The notes beneath the pieces are model-generated. The model ran no database searches. It saw only the letters and a list, made by a program, of their open reading frames with translations, and was not told the origin of the DNA. A stretch of DNA of 64,000 nt from Ruegeria atlantica (GTDB taxonomy: Bacteria > Pseudomonadota > Alphaproteobacteria > Rhodobacterales > Rhodobacteraceae): assembly GCF_013033965.1 (NCBI RefSeq), contig NZ_WQFE01000001.1, positions 740,167 through 804,166 on the forward strand, written 5' to 3'. Every line of letters starts with the position of its first letter. Within the stretch, counting starts at the first letter, position 1. This document shows positions 35,029 through 43,234 of this stretch, one piece after another. Made by a program: the position numbers and the translations under genes.

Positions 35029-35070
35029 AAACCGACCGCCGGTCTACATATACAGACCAATGGTCTGTTT
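35029..35070. promoter_or_regulatory. TetR-family operator, copy 1
   Basis: A 42-bp imperfect palindrome beginning AAACCGACCG and ending GGTCTGTTT. It is identical to the operator at 36796-36837 at 34 of 42 bases in a gapless comparison. It lies upstream of the DUF1127 gene. The match predicts that the TetR protein encoded at 36055-36780 binds both sites. Confidence 0.7.
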
Positions 35071-35202
35071 TGATGGATTCGGAAATCCACTAAAGCCTGA
35101 CCGCCCTCTCGCCTCGTGAGTACTTAAAACAAAACCGCCGACCGTTCCACGACACCCGTTTCGCGGACGCTTTAGCTGTGCCTGAAATCGAAAGCTTGAA
35201 AC

Positions 35203-35415
35203 ATGCATTATGATACCATCCGTGCCCCACGCAGTATTTTAGAGTTCTGCGCCCGTCAGTTCCGTCGAATTTGGCGACATTCAGGAGGTATTCGAAAGAG
35301 CAATAGATCAGGAGCAAGCCCCAACAATACAACGCCATTGTCCGACCACATGCGCCGAGACATTGGATTGGTCGAGCGTGGTCCCGATGATCGTTCGCAC
35401 TGGTGGCTGTATTGA
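35203..35415 (+). CDS. DUF1127-domain small protein
   Basis: A 70-residue basic protein with an Arg-rich N-terminal helix (RAPRSILEFCARQFRRIWRH) and the DUF1127 signature LSDHMRRDIGL near residue 46. The family is common in alphaproteobacteria and some members bind RNA. It is preceded by a palindromic TetR-type operator about 130 bp upstream. Confidence is limited by its size. Confidence 0.6.
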   Translation: MHYDTIRAPRSILEFCARQFRRIWRHSGGIRKSNRSGASPNNTTPLSDHMRRDIGLVERGPDDRSHWWLY

Positions 35416-35449
35416 GGTGCTCAGCTATGGGATTGTGTATCTTCGCAAC

Positions 35450-36019
35450 CTACAGCTTCAGATTCGCCTTTATCAACTCTGCGCATGCAAGCGGCGAGGC
35501 ATCTTCTGTATTCACCGATAAGTCATATGTCATCCCATCGTGAACACGCTCGTACTGCCACCTGGAAAGCCCGAGCGTCCGATCGCCCCGCTTTCGTTCC
35601 CGTTCCTCCAGCACGCCCAGCGAGGCAAACACTCCAACCATGTAAAAGTTATACGGCTCCAGTAAGCTTTGGTATTCAGCCACTGCATTCGCAGACCCTG
35701 CTTCCGTGTTACCAAACAAAACTTCGTCAACAATCAAATTGTTCCCGGCACTCGCCATTGCAGCAACTGAACGGCGCATCCCGGAGAGTGCGCGACTTGC
35801 CGCTGGTCCGACACGCGCGAAGGTCACTGCATTCCCGTCCACCACACGCTTTTCAAAGCTCAACCCATCTGGATCACCAGCAAGCCGGTCGGGCAACATT
35901 GCCAGAAAGGCATCCATTTCGATGTGAAGGAACGGTTGTTTCGTAATGTTCTGAAGCGCTTTTGCGATAGAACTTTTACCGACGCTCCCCACTCCGTTTA
36001 AGAGAATTACTGTCGCCAT
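35450..36019 (-). CDS. chloramphenicol-phosphotransferase-like P-loop kinase
   Basis: A 189-residue P-loop protein of the CPT family. Walker A is NGVGSVGKSSIAKAL; VDEVLFGNTE and GVLEERERKRGDR match CPT, as does the C-terminal VHDGMTYDLSVNTEDASPL. The ATG at 36019 gives the proper N-terminus (MATVILLNG). CPT enzymes phosphorylate the 3-hydroxyl of chloramphenicol, but many homologues are of unknown substrate. It is 35 bp downstream of the TetR gene and may be co-transcribed with it. Confidence 0.77.
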   Translation of the reverse strand: MATVILLNGVGSVGKSSIAKALQNITKQPFLHIEMDAFLAMLPDRLAGDPDGLSFEKRVVDGNAVTFARVGPAASRALSGMRRSVAAMASAGNNLIVDEVLFGNTEAGSANAVAEYQSLLEPYNFYMVGVFASLGVLEERERKRGDRTLGLSRWQYERVHDGMTYDLSVNTEDASPLACAELIKANLKL

Positions 36020-36054
36020 TGGTCTCGTGACTGGTTGATTGTTGCCAAGGTCCG

Positions 36055-36780
36055 TTATTTGGCTGAGGGAAGGATTGGAGGCACAGTTGCCATCGTAACG
36101 TCCACCGCTTCCGGCCATCCAAAGTCTGTTGTCCCATCCGGCAGGCCCAGAATTCGGTCAACTGTAAGAAACTGCATGTCGATGGCCGCCTGTAGTTTTT
36201 GCGCGGCATGATCAGCAGTGTCAGTTCCTCTTGCGTCAATTGCTCTCAACAGCGCAAAGTCCAGGAAGCCGCTCACGAATAAAATTAGTTCTGCGGCCGT
36301 CTCGGCATCCGTAACGGTGAAGCTACCTTCGTCACAGCCTTTTTTAATTATTTTGGTCAAAATCGGCATGGCATCTTCGCAGACCCTTCGCTTGAAGCGT
36401 TCATGCAGAATAATGTTCTTTTCCTGGTTCATTACCCGGAAAAACTCGACCTGACCTGAATATTCGTGTTCGCGCAAATAGTTCGCCCGCAGGTGGAGGA
36501 AGCTGTGTAGCAGATCAATGGCAGGCGACGTTTCATCTGAAGCCACAACCGACATATGTGAGAAAACGCCCTCAGCCATTCCATCCAATACACCGAACAG
36601 TAGCTCATCCTTGGATTTGAAGTGGTGATAGAAGCCACCTTTCGAAACACCGGCCAAATCAAGCACATCCTGCACGGTCGTATCTTCGAAACCTTTCGAA
36701 AAGAACAACATTTGCGCGCACCCCAGTAACTGCGCGCGCCGCGCCTCTGGCTGCATATTTTTCCGCTTCGTAGGTTTCAT
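36055..36780 (-). CDS. TetR/AcrR-family transcriptional regulator
   Basis: A 241-residue regulator. The DNA-binding domain contains TVQDVLDLAGVSKGGFYHHF followed by KSKDELLFGVLDGM. The ATG at 36780 leaves the operator at 36796-36837 untranslated and is preferred over 36816. It is divergent from an MDR-type reductase operon and probably represses both it and itself. Confidence 0.85.
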   Translation of the reverse strand: MKPTKRKNMQPEARRAQLLGCAQMLFFSKGFEDTTVQDVLDLAGVSKGGFYHHFKSKDELLFGVLDGMAEGVFSHMSVVASDETSPAIDLLHSFLHLRANYLREHEYSGQVEFFRVMNQEKNIILHERFKRRVCEDAMPILTKIIKKGCDEGSFTVTDAETAAELILFVSGFLDFALLRAIDARGTDTADHAAQKLQAAIDMQFLTVDRILGLPDGTTDFGWPEAVDVTMATVPPILPSAK

Positions 36781-36795
36781 ACACTTTTTCCTTGC

Positions 36796-36837
36796 AAACC
36801 GACCGGCGGTCTGCAATTACAGACCTGCGGTCGGTTT
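36796..36837. promoter_or_regulatory. TetR-family operator, copy 2 (own promoter)
   Basis: A 42-bp palindrome starting AAACCGACCG and ending CGGTCGGTTT, with an inner GGTCTG-N6-CAGACC dyad. It lies 16 bp upstream of the TetR gene and faces the MDR operon. Copy 1 is at 35029-35070. Confidence 0.75.
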
Positions 36838-37182
36838 ATATTCCGACTCATCTGGCAGGACAATGAAATTCACCTGCCGCCCCGAATTAAATGATGCGCT
36901 GATGCAGCCCAAGACCGCAAGCTACAACGCTTCGCGCGCCCAGTTGAGTTGTGTCCACTACACAGGATCGAATGCCATGAATGCTCTTGTCTGCGGGGAT
37001 ATTTCAATATCCGAGCTACGCCAAACGTCGCGGCTGGCTGGTATCCGGGATTTGCTCGAACTTCTGGTCAGGCTTTCTCTGGGCAGGGACGAAGCCCGGC
37101 AATCTTTGTCGCGAACACGTCCGCACGTTTGGTTCGTAAATCCGTATTCCATCAATTGATCCAATCCTCTCTGGAGAGAAAC
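36838..37182. other. long leader before the MDR reductase gene
   Basis: About 345 bp without an assured gene. An open frame of 98 codons (36863-37159) follows an AGGACA motif, but other frames are also open here and no family is recognised. Confidence 0.4.
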
Positions 37183-38376
37183 ATGTTGGACAATGTAAGA
37201 GCGCTATCCACGATTTATTGTGCAGCCGACAGCATGTCAGCAATCGCTTTGACAGATTTGCATGAGCCCGGGAATGTCGCCGAAGCAATGCAATTGGTGA
37301 CCGTGCCCGTGCCAAGGCCCTCGCGCCACCATGTCGCAATTCAGCTGGTCGCTTCATCACTGCATGTCGATGAAATTTATGCGGCTCAGGGCACCGCTCT
37401 TGGTCGTTTCTTCGGACCTAAACGCGCTTCTGCAAATTCCCCCTACATCATGGGGACTTCAGTTTCCGGGATCATTGTTGCAACTGGTCAGGACGCGACC
37501 CGGTTCAATGTTGGAGACGAAGTTGTCGTGATCCCCAATGCGCTTGGTGAATCTGGTTCATGGGCAACGTACCGATGCGTGTCACAGGACTATGTAATGC
37601 TCAAACCCCGGCCCCTGTCACATGTCGAAGCAGCAGCCACAATGCTATCGGGTTGCGTTGCATGGGGCGCGATCAATTCCGCACGCGTGGAAAAAGGTGA
37701 CCATTGCCTCGTTGTTGGGGCATCGGGCGCTGTCGGATCCATGATGGTCCAGTTCCTCAAATCAAAGGGCGCAATCGTGACAGGGGTTTGCAGCGGCGCG
37801 AATGCTGATCTGGTACGCGCGCTGGGAGCAGATCACACAATCGACTACACAGTCGCCGATTTTGGTTCTCAGGGCAAAAACACCTACGACAGGGTCTTTG
37901 ATATGGTAGGCGGTCGGGACATCGAGGCCGCAGCGCACCGCGTTTTGAAACGCAAAGGTCGGTTCATCACTATCGTTGGCCCTGTTCGACACATTGGTGA
38001 ACGCAAGCTGTCCAGGGTCGAGCTTCTTTTGGGCGTCGGCCACGTTACTTGCCGGAGTATCGCGACACGGCTCCGCGGTCCTCGGTATTATTTTAGTGCC
38101 TCGCTGCCACGGAACAGTGCCTACGCAGCAATGTTGAGCATCGCCAAACACAACATACGCTCTCCCATTGAAGCGGAGATCCCATTCGATTTGCTGCAAA
38201 TCCAGGCCGCAATCAGAACTCTGACGTCCCATCGGACAAGAGGTCGGATCGTCATCAACTTTGAGGCTGACAAACAAGCAGGCCAGGCTGCAATCGGTTT
38301 TAGACCTGAAGCACAACTCAATCGGCCATTGTTCTGGCAAAACTCACAACCCAATCAAGATACGGTAATAATATGA
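37183..38376 (+). CDS. zinc-binding-dehydrogenase/quinone-oxidoreductase-like (MDR) enzyme
   Basis: A 397-residue medium-chain reductase. GTSVSGIIVATGQDATRFNV with GDEVVV is the catalytic domain, and GDHCLVVGASGAVGSMMVQF is the NADP-binding motif (residues about 173-192). ALGADHTIDYT follows. It has no structural-zinc Cys cluster, so it resembles quinone reductases. The ATG at 37183 follows GGAGAGAAAC. The stop overlaps the lipoprotein start. The divergent TetR gene probably controls it in response to quinones or electrophiles. Confidence 0.8.
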   Translation: MLDNVRALSTIYCAADSMSAIALTDLHEPGNVAEAMQLVTVPVPRPSRHHVAIQLVASSLHVDEIYAAQGTALGRFFGPKRASANSPYIMGTSVSGIIVATGQDATRFNVGDEVVVIPNALGESGSWATYRCVSQDYVMLKPRPLSHVEAAATMLSGCVAWGAINSARVEKGDHCLVVGASGAVGSMMVQFLKSKGAIVTGVCSGANADLVRALGADHTIDYTVADFGSQGKNTYDRVFDMVGGRDIEAAAHRVLKRKGRFITIVGPVRHIGERKLSRVELLLGVGHVTCRSIATRLRGPRYYFSASLPRNSAYAAMLSIAKHNIRSPIEAEIPFDLLQIQAAIRTLTSHRTRGRIVINFEADKQAGQAAIGFRPEAQLNRPLFWQNSQPNQDTVII

Positions 38377-38870
38377 AAAACCTCTGGAAATCATCGGGAT
38401 CGGGAAATCCTAATTCTTCGGAATCTCCTCGCAGCCAAAGCACTCCAGCTCAATGTATTGCGAACTGTGTTTGGCCCGTGCGGTCAATGGTGATCGCGCT
38501 TACCCTTGGCGTCGCGCTGAGCGGGTGTGCAGCAAACATGGCCGCAAAAGGCAGTGATGGTCCAGACCTGAGCGTCGTCAGCCAGGAGGCCACCCGGATG
38601 GATGTCGAACGGCAGTTGGGGTCGCCTGAGCAGCTTCAGCAACAAGCCAATGGTGATTGGGTGGCCGTCTATGACGTCGAACCCAGAACGAAACCGAACC
38701 TCGCTCGGGCGGCAGGCCACGGAACGCTGGACCTCTTTACCTTCGGGCTCTGGGAGGTTGTCGGTGGGCCTTTGGAAGTGGCCCATGCGCGGCGGGTTCG
38801 CGTCACTGCACGATATGACAACGCGGGAAAACTGCTGCAACTGACCAGCAAGCCCAAACCCATCCTTTGA
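38373..38870 (+). CDS. predicted lipoprotein
   Basis: A 165-residue protein with an unusually long N-terminal extension before the hydrophobic segment and lipobox (ALSGC, Cys near residue 50). The mature part resembles small SmpA/OmlA-like or DUF lipoproteins: RMDVERQLGSPEQL near residue 75, then a short C-terminal strand region. It overlaps the MDR reductase stop by ATGA, so it is co-translated. The role is unknown. Confidence 0.65.
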   Translation: MKNLWKSSGSGNPNSSESPRSQSTPAQCIANCVWPVRSMVIALTLGVALSGCAANMAAKGSDGPDLSVVSQEATRMDVERQLGSPEQLQQQANGDWVAVYDVEPRTKPNLARAAGHGTLDLFTFGLWEVVGGPLEVAHARRVRVTARYDNAGKLLQLTSKPKPIL

Positions 38871-38887
38871 TCTGAGGGTTGGATCAC

Positions 38888-38910
38888 CGCCGACCTGCAA
38901 CAGGCCGGCG
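38888..38910 (+). terminator. hairpin after the lipoprotein gene
   Basis: CGCCGACCTG and CAGGCCGGCG pair with one mismatch around a CAA loop, 18 bp after the stop codon. No strong U-run follows. Confidence 0.5.
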
Positions 38911-39014
38911 TTACATCCAACACCCCGACGAACAGCAAGCCATCCCCGTTGAACCATAGTGCAGGTCCAGCGAGCAGATACCCCTGTCCACACAAAAAAG
39001 AGAACGTACTAAAA

Positions 39015-39518
39015 ATGAAGACTATAACATTGATCACACTGGCGGCTATGGCTCCCACAATGTGTTTGGCAGACGAAAGATGGACCGGATTCAATGCTGG
39101 TTTGCAGCTATCCACGGTTGATGTTTCCCAAGACGAAAACGACAACGGAAACGCAGCGTTGGGCCTCCACGCCGGATATCTTCATAATTTTGACGGCTAT
39201 GTAGTTGGCGGTGAACTGACTTATGATGCGGGCGCTGAGCTTGTGTCCGACAACAAAACCAAAAAGGTCGATACGATACGCCTGAAGTTCAAAGGCGGAC
39301 ACGTATTTGGCCGGACTTATCTCTACGGCGTCATTGGATATGCGAACATCGATGGAGGTTCCATCAGTGAAGATGGCTACTCTGCTGGCGTCGGCGTTAC
39401 GTATCGCGCAACGGACAGAGTTCTGGTCGGCCTTGAATACCTGCGAGACACATATGACACGTCAGGTGACGACATCACAGCTGACTCTGTCGCGCTTCGG
39501 GTGTCTTACAAGTTTTGA
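39015..39518 (+). CDS. small outer-membrane beta-barrel protein (OmpA/porin-like)
   Basis: A 167-residue exported protein. The signal peptide (KTITLITLAAMAPTMCLA) is followed by eight or so short amphipathic strands, such as GYVVGGELTYDAGAEL and VLVGLEYLRDTY, and the last strand ends VALRVSYKF with a terminal Phe. It fits the outer-membrane protein beta-barrel family. The ATG at 39015 gives a proper signal peptide; the open frame to 38949 does not. Function is probably structural or adhesive, inferred. Confidence 0.72.
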   Translation: MKTITLITLAAMAPTMCLADERWTGFNAGLQLSTVDVSQDENDNGNAALGLHAGYLHNFDGYVVGGELTYDAGAELVSDNKTKKVDTIRLKFKGGHVFGRTYLYGVIGYANIDGGSISEDGYSAGVGVTYRATDRVLVGLEYLRDTYDTSGDDITADSVALRVSYKF

Positions 39519-39602
39519 AAGAAGTCATTTGAGATTTTGACTCTGGCAGAGGGCCGTCAAATAGCCCTCCATCCAAAAACTTCAATATCCGGGAGCCATC
39601 AG

Positions 39603-40100
39603 GTGACTGAAATACCGACGCTTGAGACTGAACGGTTGCTACTTCGACCACCGAAAATGGAAGACTGGCCCGACTATCTTGCGCCTATGACGTCTGAGCG
39701 CTCAAAGTTCATGGGAGGCCCGGTCTCAGAGCGCATGGCCTGGGGGATATTCTGTCATGACGTAGCTCAGTGGAGCCTCATGGAACACGGGGCGCTGATG
39801 ATGGTGCACCGCACGACAGGGGCGTGCCTGGGGCAGGTTGGCATCAATTCTGGACCGCTTTTCCCAGAACACGAATTGGGCTGGTTTGTCTATGCTGATG
39901 CCGAAGGAAAAGGCTATGCCTTTGAAGCTGCACGAACGCTGCGAGATTGGGCCAGTACATGGAATGTAACCCAGTCGCTCGTCAGTTACATCGACCCGGA
40001 CAACATCCGTTCCTGCCGCCTTGCTGAGCGGCTTGGAGGAGTTTTGGATGCAAATGCCGAACGAGATGACCCCAACGATCTCGTCTACAGGTACCATTGA
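39603..40100 (+). CDS. GNAT acetyltransferase (RimJ/RimL type)
   Basis: About 165 residues from a GTG at 39603, which follows GGGAG by seven bases; the open frame to 39537 starts earlier. LETERLLLRPPKMEDWPDY is the standard start of RimJ-like enzymes, and GWFVYADAEGKGYAFEAA with NIRSCRLAERLGG are the CoA-binding and C-terminal motifs. It probably acetylates a small molecule or a protein N-terminus. Confidence 0.78.
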   Translation: MTEIPTLETERLLLRPPKMEDWPDYLAPMTSERSKFMGGPVSERMAWGIFCHDVAQWSLMEHGALMMVHRTTGACLGQVGINSGPLFPEHELGWFVYADAEGKGYAFEAARTLRDWASTWNVTQSLVSYIDPDNIRSCRLAERLGGVLDANAERDDPNDLVYRYH

Positions 40101-40198
40101 GCGGCGCAGACAACTCGCCGGACCATTCGAGCGTGGGTCACCTTCATCAGTCGCCCGATCAGACCGTCATCCCCAACATCACAAGTTTGAGTATCCCA

Positions 40199-40510
40199 AT
40201 GATAAAAAACGTGACCTCCATCGCTACTTTTATGTTCGCTCTGTGCACCACCGCTTTACATGCTGAAACTGACGATGGAAGCATGTTTGCCAAGGATGTA
40301 GGAGCCATGATTGGCTTGGCGGAGGCATGTGACGTTGAACCCTCTGAGTATCTTTCTGCGGTCGAGGCTGATGTCTCAAAGCAATTTCCACAAGAAGTTG
40401 AGGCGACCAAGGTTGTTGGGAGAATGGCGACAGTAAGGGACAAAGGTCTTTGCGACAGAGCTCCTGAAATACTTAAGGAATTTGATCTGTACATTGCCGA
40501 TAGAGGCTAA
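40199..40510 (+). CDS. small exported protein of unknown function
   Basis: A 103-residue protein with a signal peptide (IKNVTSIATFMFALCTTALH) and cleavage near LHA-ET. Two Cys occur in the mature part (EACDVEP and GLCDRAP), which may pair. No family was recognised. The ATG at 40199 is chosen because it gives the signal peptide; the longer frame overlaps the acetyltransferase end. Confidence 0.5.
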   Translation: MIKNVTSIATFMFALCTTALHAETDDGSMFAKDVGAMIGLAEACDVEPSEYLSAVEADVSKQFPQEVEATKVVGRMATVRDKGLCDRAPEILKEFDLYIADRG

Positions 40511-40625
40511 AATCCAAGCAAGTAACATCGCAGTGCAGCTTTCGTATTCCTGTCATTTGTGGGTCTTGCAGCAATCTCGAGATGCAGATGACGACGGTTT
40601 TGGAAAAACCAGCACTCGCCATGGA

Positions 40626-41525
40626 TCAATAGGCATCGCTTCGTTCGTAACTGGAAATCACCCCTAATAGTTCTTGTACGAACTGGTCTACAAGGTCTGC
40701 AGCCTCTCCTGCTGGGGGATGCAGGAGGAAAACTTCGTGAAAGATGTCCAGCTCGATCGGAACGGCCACCAAATTTCGATTTTCAAAATGCGACGCCGTA
40801 ATGGGATCGACGATAGAAATACCAACGTTTTTTTCTACCAATTCACAATTGGTGGCAAAAAACTGCGTGTGTATCAACGGTGCCCAATCGAAACCGGCAA
40901 GAGCAAAAGCCGCAGATAATTGTCGGCTGGTGGAGTGATCGTTGAACAAAGCCACAATTTTTTCCTGCGCCATTTCTTCAACAGACAAAACTTCCCGTGT
41001 TGCCAAATGATGCCCGGTGGGAACAACACATACGCATCGCAGACGAATTTCGCGATAAACATTTCCTGAGGGTTCCACCGGAGGTTCAACCAACGCAATG
41101 TCATATTGTTGAGAGGGAAACAGGCTGCGGACCATGTGGGAACTTCGGGTTTGAATATCGAATTTCACATCAGGCTTGGTTGCATGCATACGGGCAATCG
41201 CCTGGGGTAGTACCGTCAGACCATAGCCCGGAAGGGTCGCAATCGTGATCGCGCCAAATTTTCCTTGGCGGATCTGGTTGGCGACCTGATTGGCAAGATC
41301 CAGATCGCCCAACAATCGATCAGTGACCTCGTAGAAATAGGTCGCTTCCACTGTTGGGTGCAACCGCCCGGATCGACGATCGAAAAGCGAAAAGCCCAAT
41401 TGATGTTCAAGATTTGCGATCATGGTACTGACACCGGGCTGAGACATATTGAGCACCTCAGCAGCCTTTGAAACTGTCTTGTGCAGCATGATCATTTTAA
41501 AGCATTGAAGCTGCTTCAAATTCAT
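40626..41525 (-). CDS. LysR-family transcriptional regulator of the second TRAP operon
   Basis: A 299-residue LysR protein. LKQLQCFKMIMLHKTVSKAA and MSQPGVSTMIANLEHQLGF form the DNA-binding domain. It is divergent from the TRAP operon starting at 41656 and probably its activator. The ATG at 41525 is preferred to 41561 because it gives the standard start MNLKQLQCF. Confidence 0.87.
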   Translation of the reverse strand: MNLKQLQCFKMIMLHKTVSKAAEVLNMSQPGVSTMIANLEHQLGFSLFDRRSGRLHPTVEATYFYEVTDRLLGDLDLANQVANQIRQGKFGAITIATLPGYGLTVLPQAIARMHATKPDVKFDIQTRSSHMVRSLFPSQQYDIALVEPPVEPSGNVYREIRLRCVCVVPTGHHLATREVLSVEEMAQEKIVALFNDHSTSRQLSAAFALAGFDWAPLIHTQFFATNCELVEKNVGISIVDPITASHFENRNLVAVPIELDIFHEVFLLHPPAGEAADLVDQFVQELLGVISSYERSDAY

Positions 41526-41655
41526 CGCGTCCCTCGGATTGGCGTCAAGTATGTATTTCAATATCGTATACTAAACGCAAAACATATTATTATTTTTATA
41601 TAGTCAGCTTCGCTACGCTTCCCGGCAACACGCATCAATTCAAGGGGAGCTGATC
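41526..41655. promoter_or_regulatory. divergent LysR/TRAP control region
   Basis: AT-rich 130-bp gap. ATCGTATACTAAACG near 41561 is a candidate LysR half-site pair, and several TATA-like hexamers occur. No exact operator is claimed. A GGGGAGC ribosome binding site precedes the binding-protein ATG. Confidence 0.35.
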
Positions 41656-42651
41656 ATGATCAACACATTCAAACTCACACTGTCGGGCCTGGCTTTTGCC
41701 ATTGGCTCAAGTGCTGCATATGCAGGCGATGTCACAATAAACCTTGGCTTCGCTGCCCCGGAAGATAGCGCCTATGGCGTTCTCGCCACAAAATTCGAAG
41801 AACTGGCCGAAGAGTATTCTGGTGGTTCCATTGACGTAAAAGTCCGGTGCTGCACTCAACTTGCCACGGAAGACGAGGCTTTTAAAGCCATGCAATTGGG
41901 CACAGTGGACATGTACATCATGACCCACAACAATATCTCACCCCACTTTGCGCCAATGGAAGCGTTTGTGCTGCCGTACATCTTTCAGAGCACGGATCAT
42001 GCCTACAATGTTCTGGACGGGGAGGTCGGCGCCGGAATCGCCGAGCAGATCAAACAAAAAACTTCACTGGAACTGCTGACATTCGGATATGTCGAGTACC
42101 GCGATTTCTACAACACCGAACGGCCCATCAACAGCATAGATGACATTCAGGGTATTCGCGTGCGTGTGCCACAGAACAACGTGATGATCAAAACCCATGA
42201 GGCGTTTGGATCCGTGCCGCTGCCGATTGCCTGGTCAGAAACCCTGGCCGCATTGCAGACAGGCGCTGTTTCAGCCGGCGACAGTGGCGCATCCTTTGTG
42301 AAGTCGCAAAAGTTCTACGAAATTGCCGAGAATTTGGCGGTCCTGGAGCATTTTGCTTTTTTCACACCCATGCTGGCCAGCAGCCGCGCCATGGGAAAGC
42401 TTGACGAAGCCCAGCAAGATGCCATTCGTCGTGCTGCACGCGATGCTGGTCAACATCAGCGCGCAGAAATGGCGCGGCAACTGGAAGAAGCGCGCGAGTT
42501 TCTGGCCGCGGACGGCGGCATGACCATCACCTTCCCGGACAAAGAAGGCTTTATTGCAGCAGGCATCGAAGTTCAGGACGCGTTCATTGAAGAAGGTGCT
42601 GACGAGGCGACCAAAACGCTGATCCTCGACATTCGCAAAGCTGCTGAGTGA
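41656..42651 (+). CDS. dctP: TRAP transporter substrate-binding protein, DctP family (second cluster)
   Basis: A 331-residue binding protein. The signal peptide ends near SAAYAG. IQGIRVRVPQNNVMIKTHEA carries the carboxylate-binding Arg, and LPIAWSETLAALQTGAVSAG is a family motif. It differs strongly from the first TRAP binding protein, so a different substrate is expected. Downstream ureohydrolase points to a guanidino or amidino acid; inference. Confidence 0.87.
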   Translation: MINTFKLTLSGLAFAIGSSAAYAGDVTINLGFAAPEDSAYGVLATKFEELAEEYSGGSIDVKVRCCTQLATEDEAFKAMQLGTVDMYIMTHNNISPHFAPMEAFVLPYIFQSTDHAYNVLDGEVGAGIAEQIKQKTSLELLTFGYVEYRDFYNTERPINSIDDIQGIRVRVPQNNVMIKTHEAFGSVPLPIAWSETLAALQTGAVSAGDSGASFVKSQKFYEIAENLAVLEHFAFFTPMLASSRAMGKLDEAQQDAIRRAARDAGQHQRAEMARQLEEAREFLAADGGMTITFPDKEGFIAAGIEVQDAFIEEGADEATKTLILDIRKAAE

Positions 42652-42682
42652 GATCCTCCCTGGTCGGCGCTGCCGATCGACT

Positions 42683-42709
42683 GGGGCGCGTTGGGAGAGA
42701 ACGCGCCCC
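42683..42709 (+). terminator. intercistronic hairpin between dctP and dctQ (second cluster)
   Basis: Perfect 10-bp stem GGGGCGCGTT/AACGCGCCCC with a 7-nt loop. It parallels the hairpin at 25065-25090 and likely sets the ratio of binding protein to permeases. Confidence 0.65.
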
Positions 42710-42736
42710 TCCCTTTCCCAATGAGTGGAGCAGAAA

Positions 42737-43234
42737 ATGCTACTCAGTTTTTTCCGCGCGCTTGAATCGCGATTTGAAGAGATCTTCTGTTTAACCGGCC
42801 TTTCGGTCATGGCCACATGCATCTTCGCTCAGGTGGTCCTGCGCGTATTCTTTGAATCCGCCTTTCACGGAGCTGAGGAAATCGCCGTCTATGGCATGGT
42901 AACCGCCATTTATCTGGGGTGTTCGTTGGCCATTCGCGAGCGCGCACATATCCGTATTACCTTCCTCGTCGAAAAGCTTCCCCATAAGGGGCAGGTGTTC
43001 TGCATCGTCTTGGCGGATTTGCTGTGGATGGCTTTTATCCTGCTTTTGCTCAAGGAAAGCATCACCTGGATCCAATTGCTGGTTCAGTTTGACTACATTT
43101 CGCCCGCATTGGGCATCAATCAGAAGTTTCCCCAATCCATCGTTCCACTTGCGCTCTGCCTGATGATCGGGCGCATGGCGCAAGTCTACTACCGATGGAT
43201 TGTCCGGGATCATGCAGAAGGACTTCCGCTATGA
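42737..43234 (+). CDS. dctQ: TRAP transporter small permease, DctQ family (second cluster)
   Basis: A 165-residue protein with four predicted transmembrane helices. GAEEIAVYGMVTAIYLGCSL and RERAHIRITFLVEKLP fit DctQ. The ATG at 42737 follows GGAG; the GTG at 42725 lies in the ribosome binding site region. Its stop overlaps the dctM start. Confidence 0.83.
   Translation: MLLSFFRALESRFEEIFCLTGLSVMATCIFAQVVLRVFFESAFHGAEEIAVYGMVTAIYLGCSLAIRERAHIRITFLVEKLPHKGQVFCIVLADLLWMAFILLLLKESITWIQLLVQFDYISPALGINQKFPQSIVPLALCLMIGRMAQVYYRWIVRDHAEGLPL

Noticed and set aside
36863..37159. 98-codon open frame in the leader of the MDR reductase gene
   Set aside because: Other frames are equally open and no protein family is suggested, so only the intergenic status is reported.
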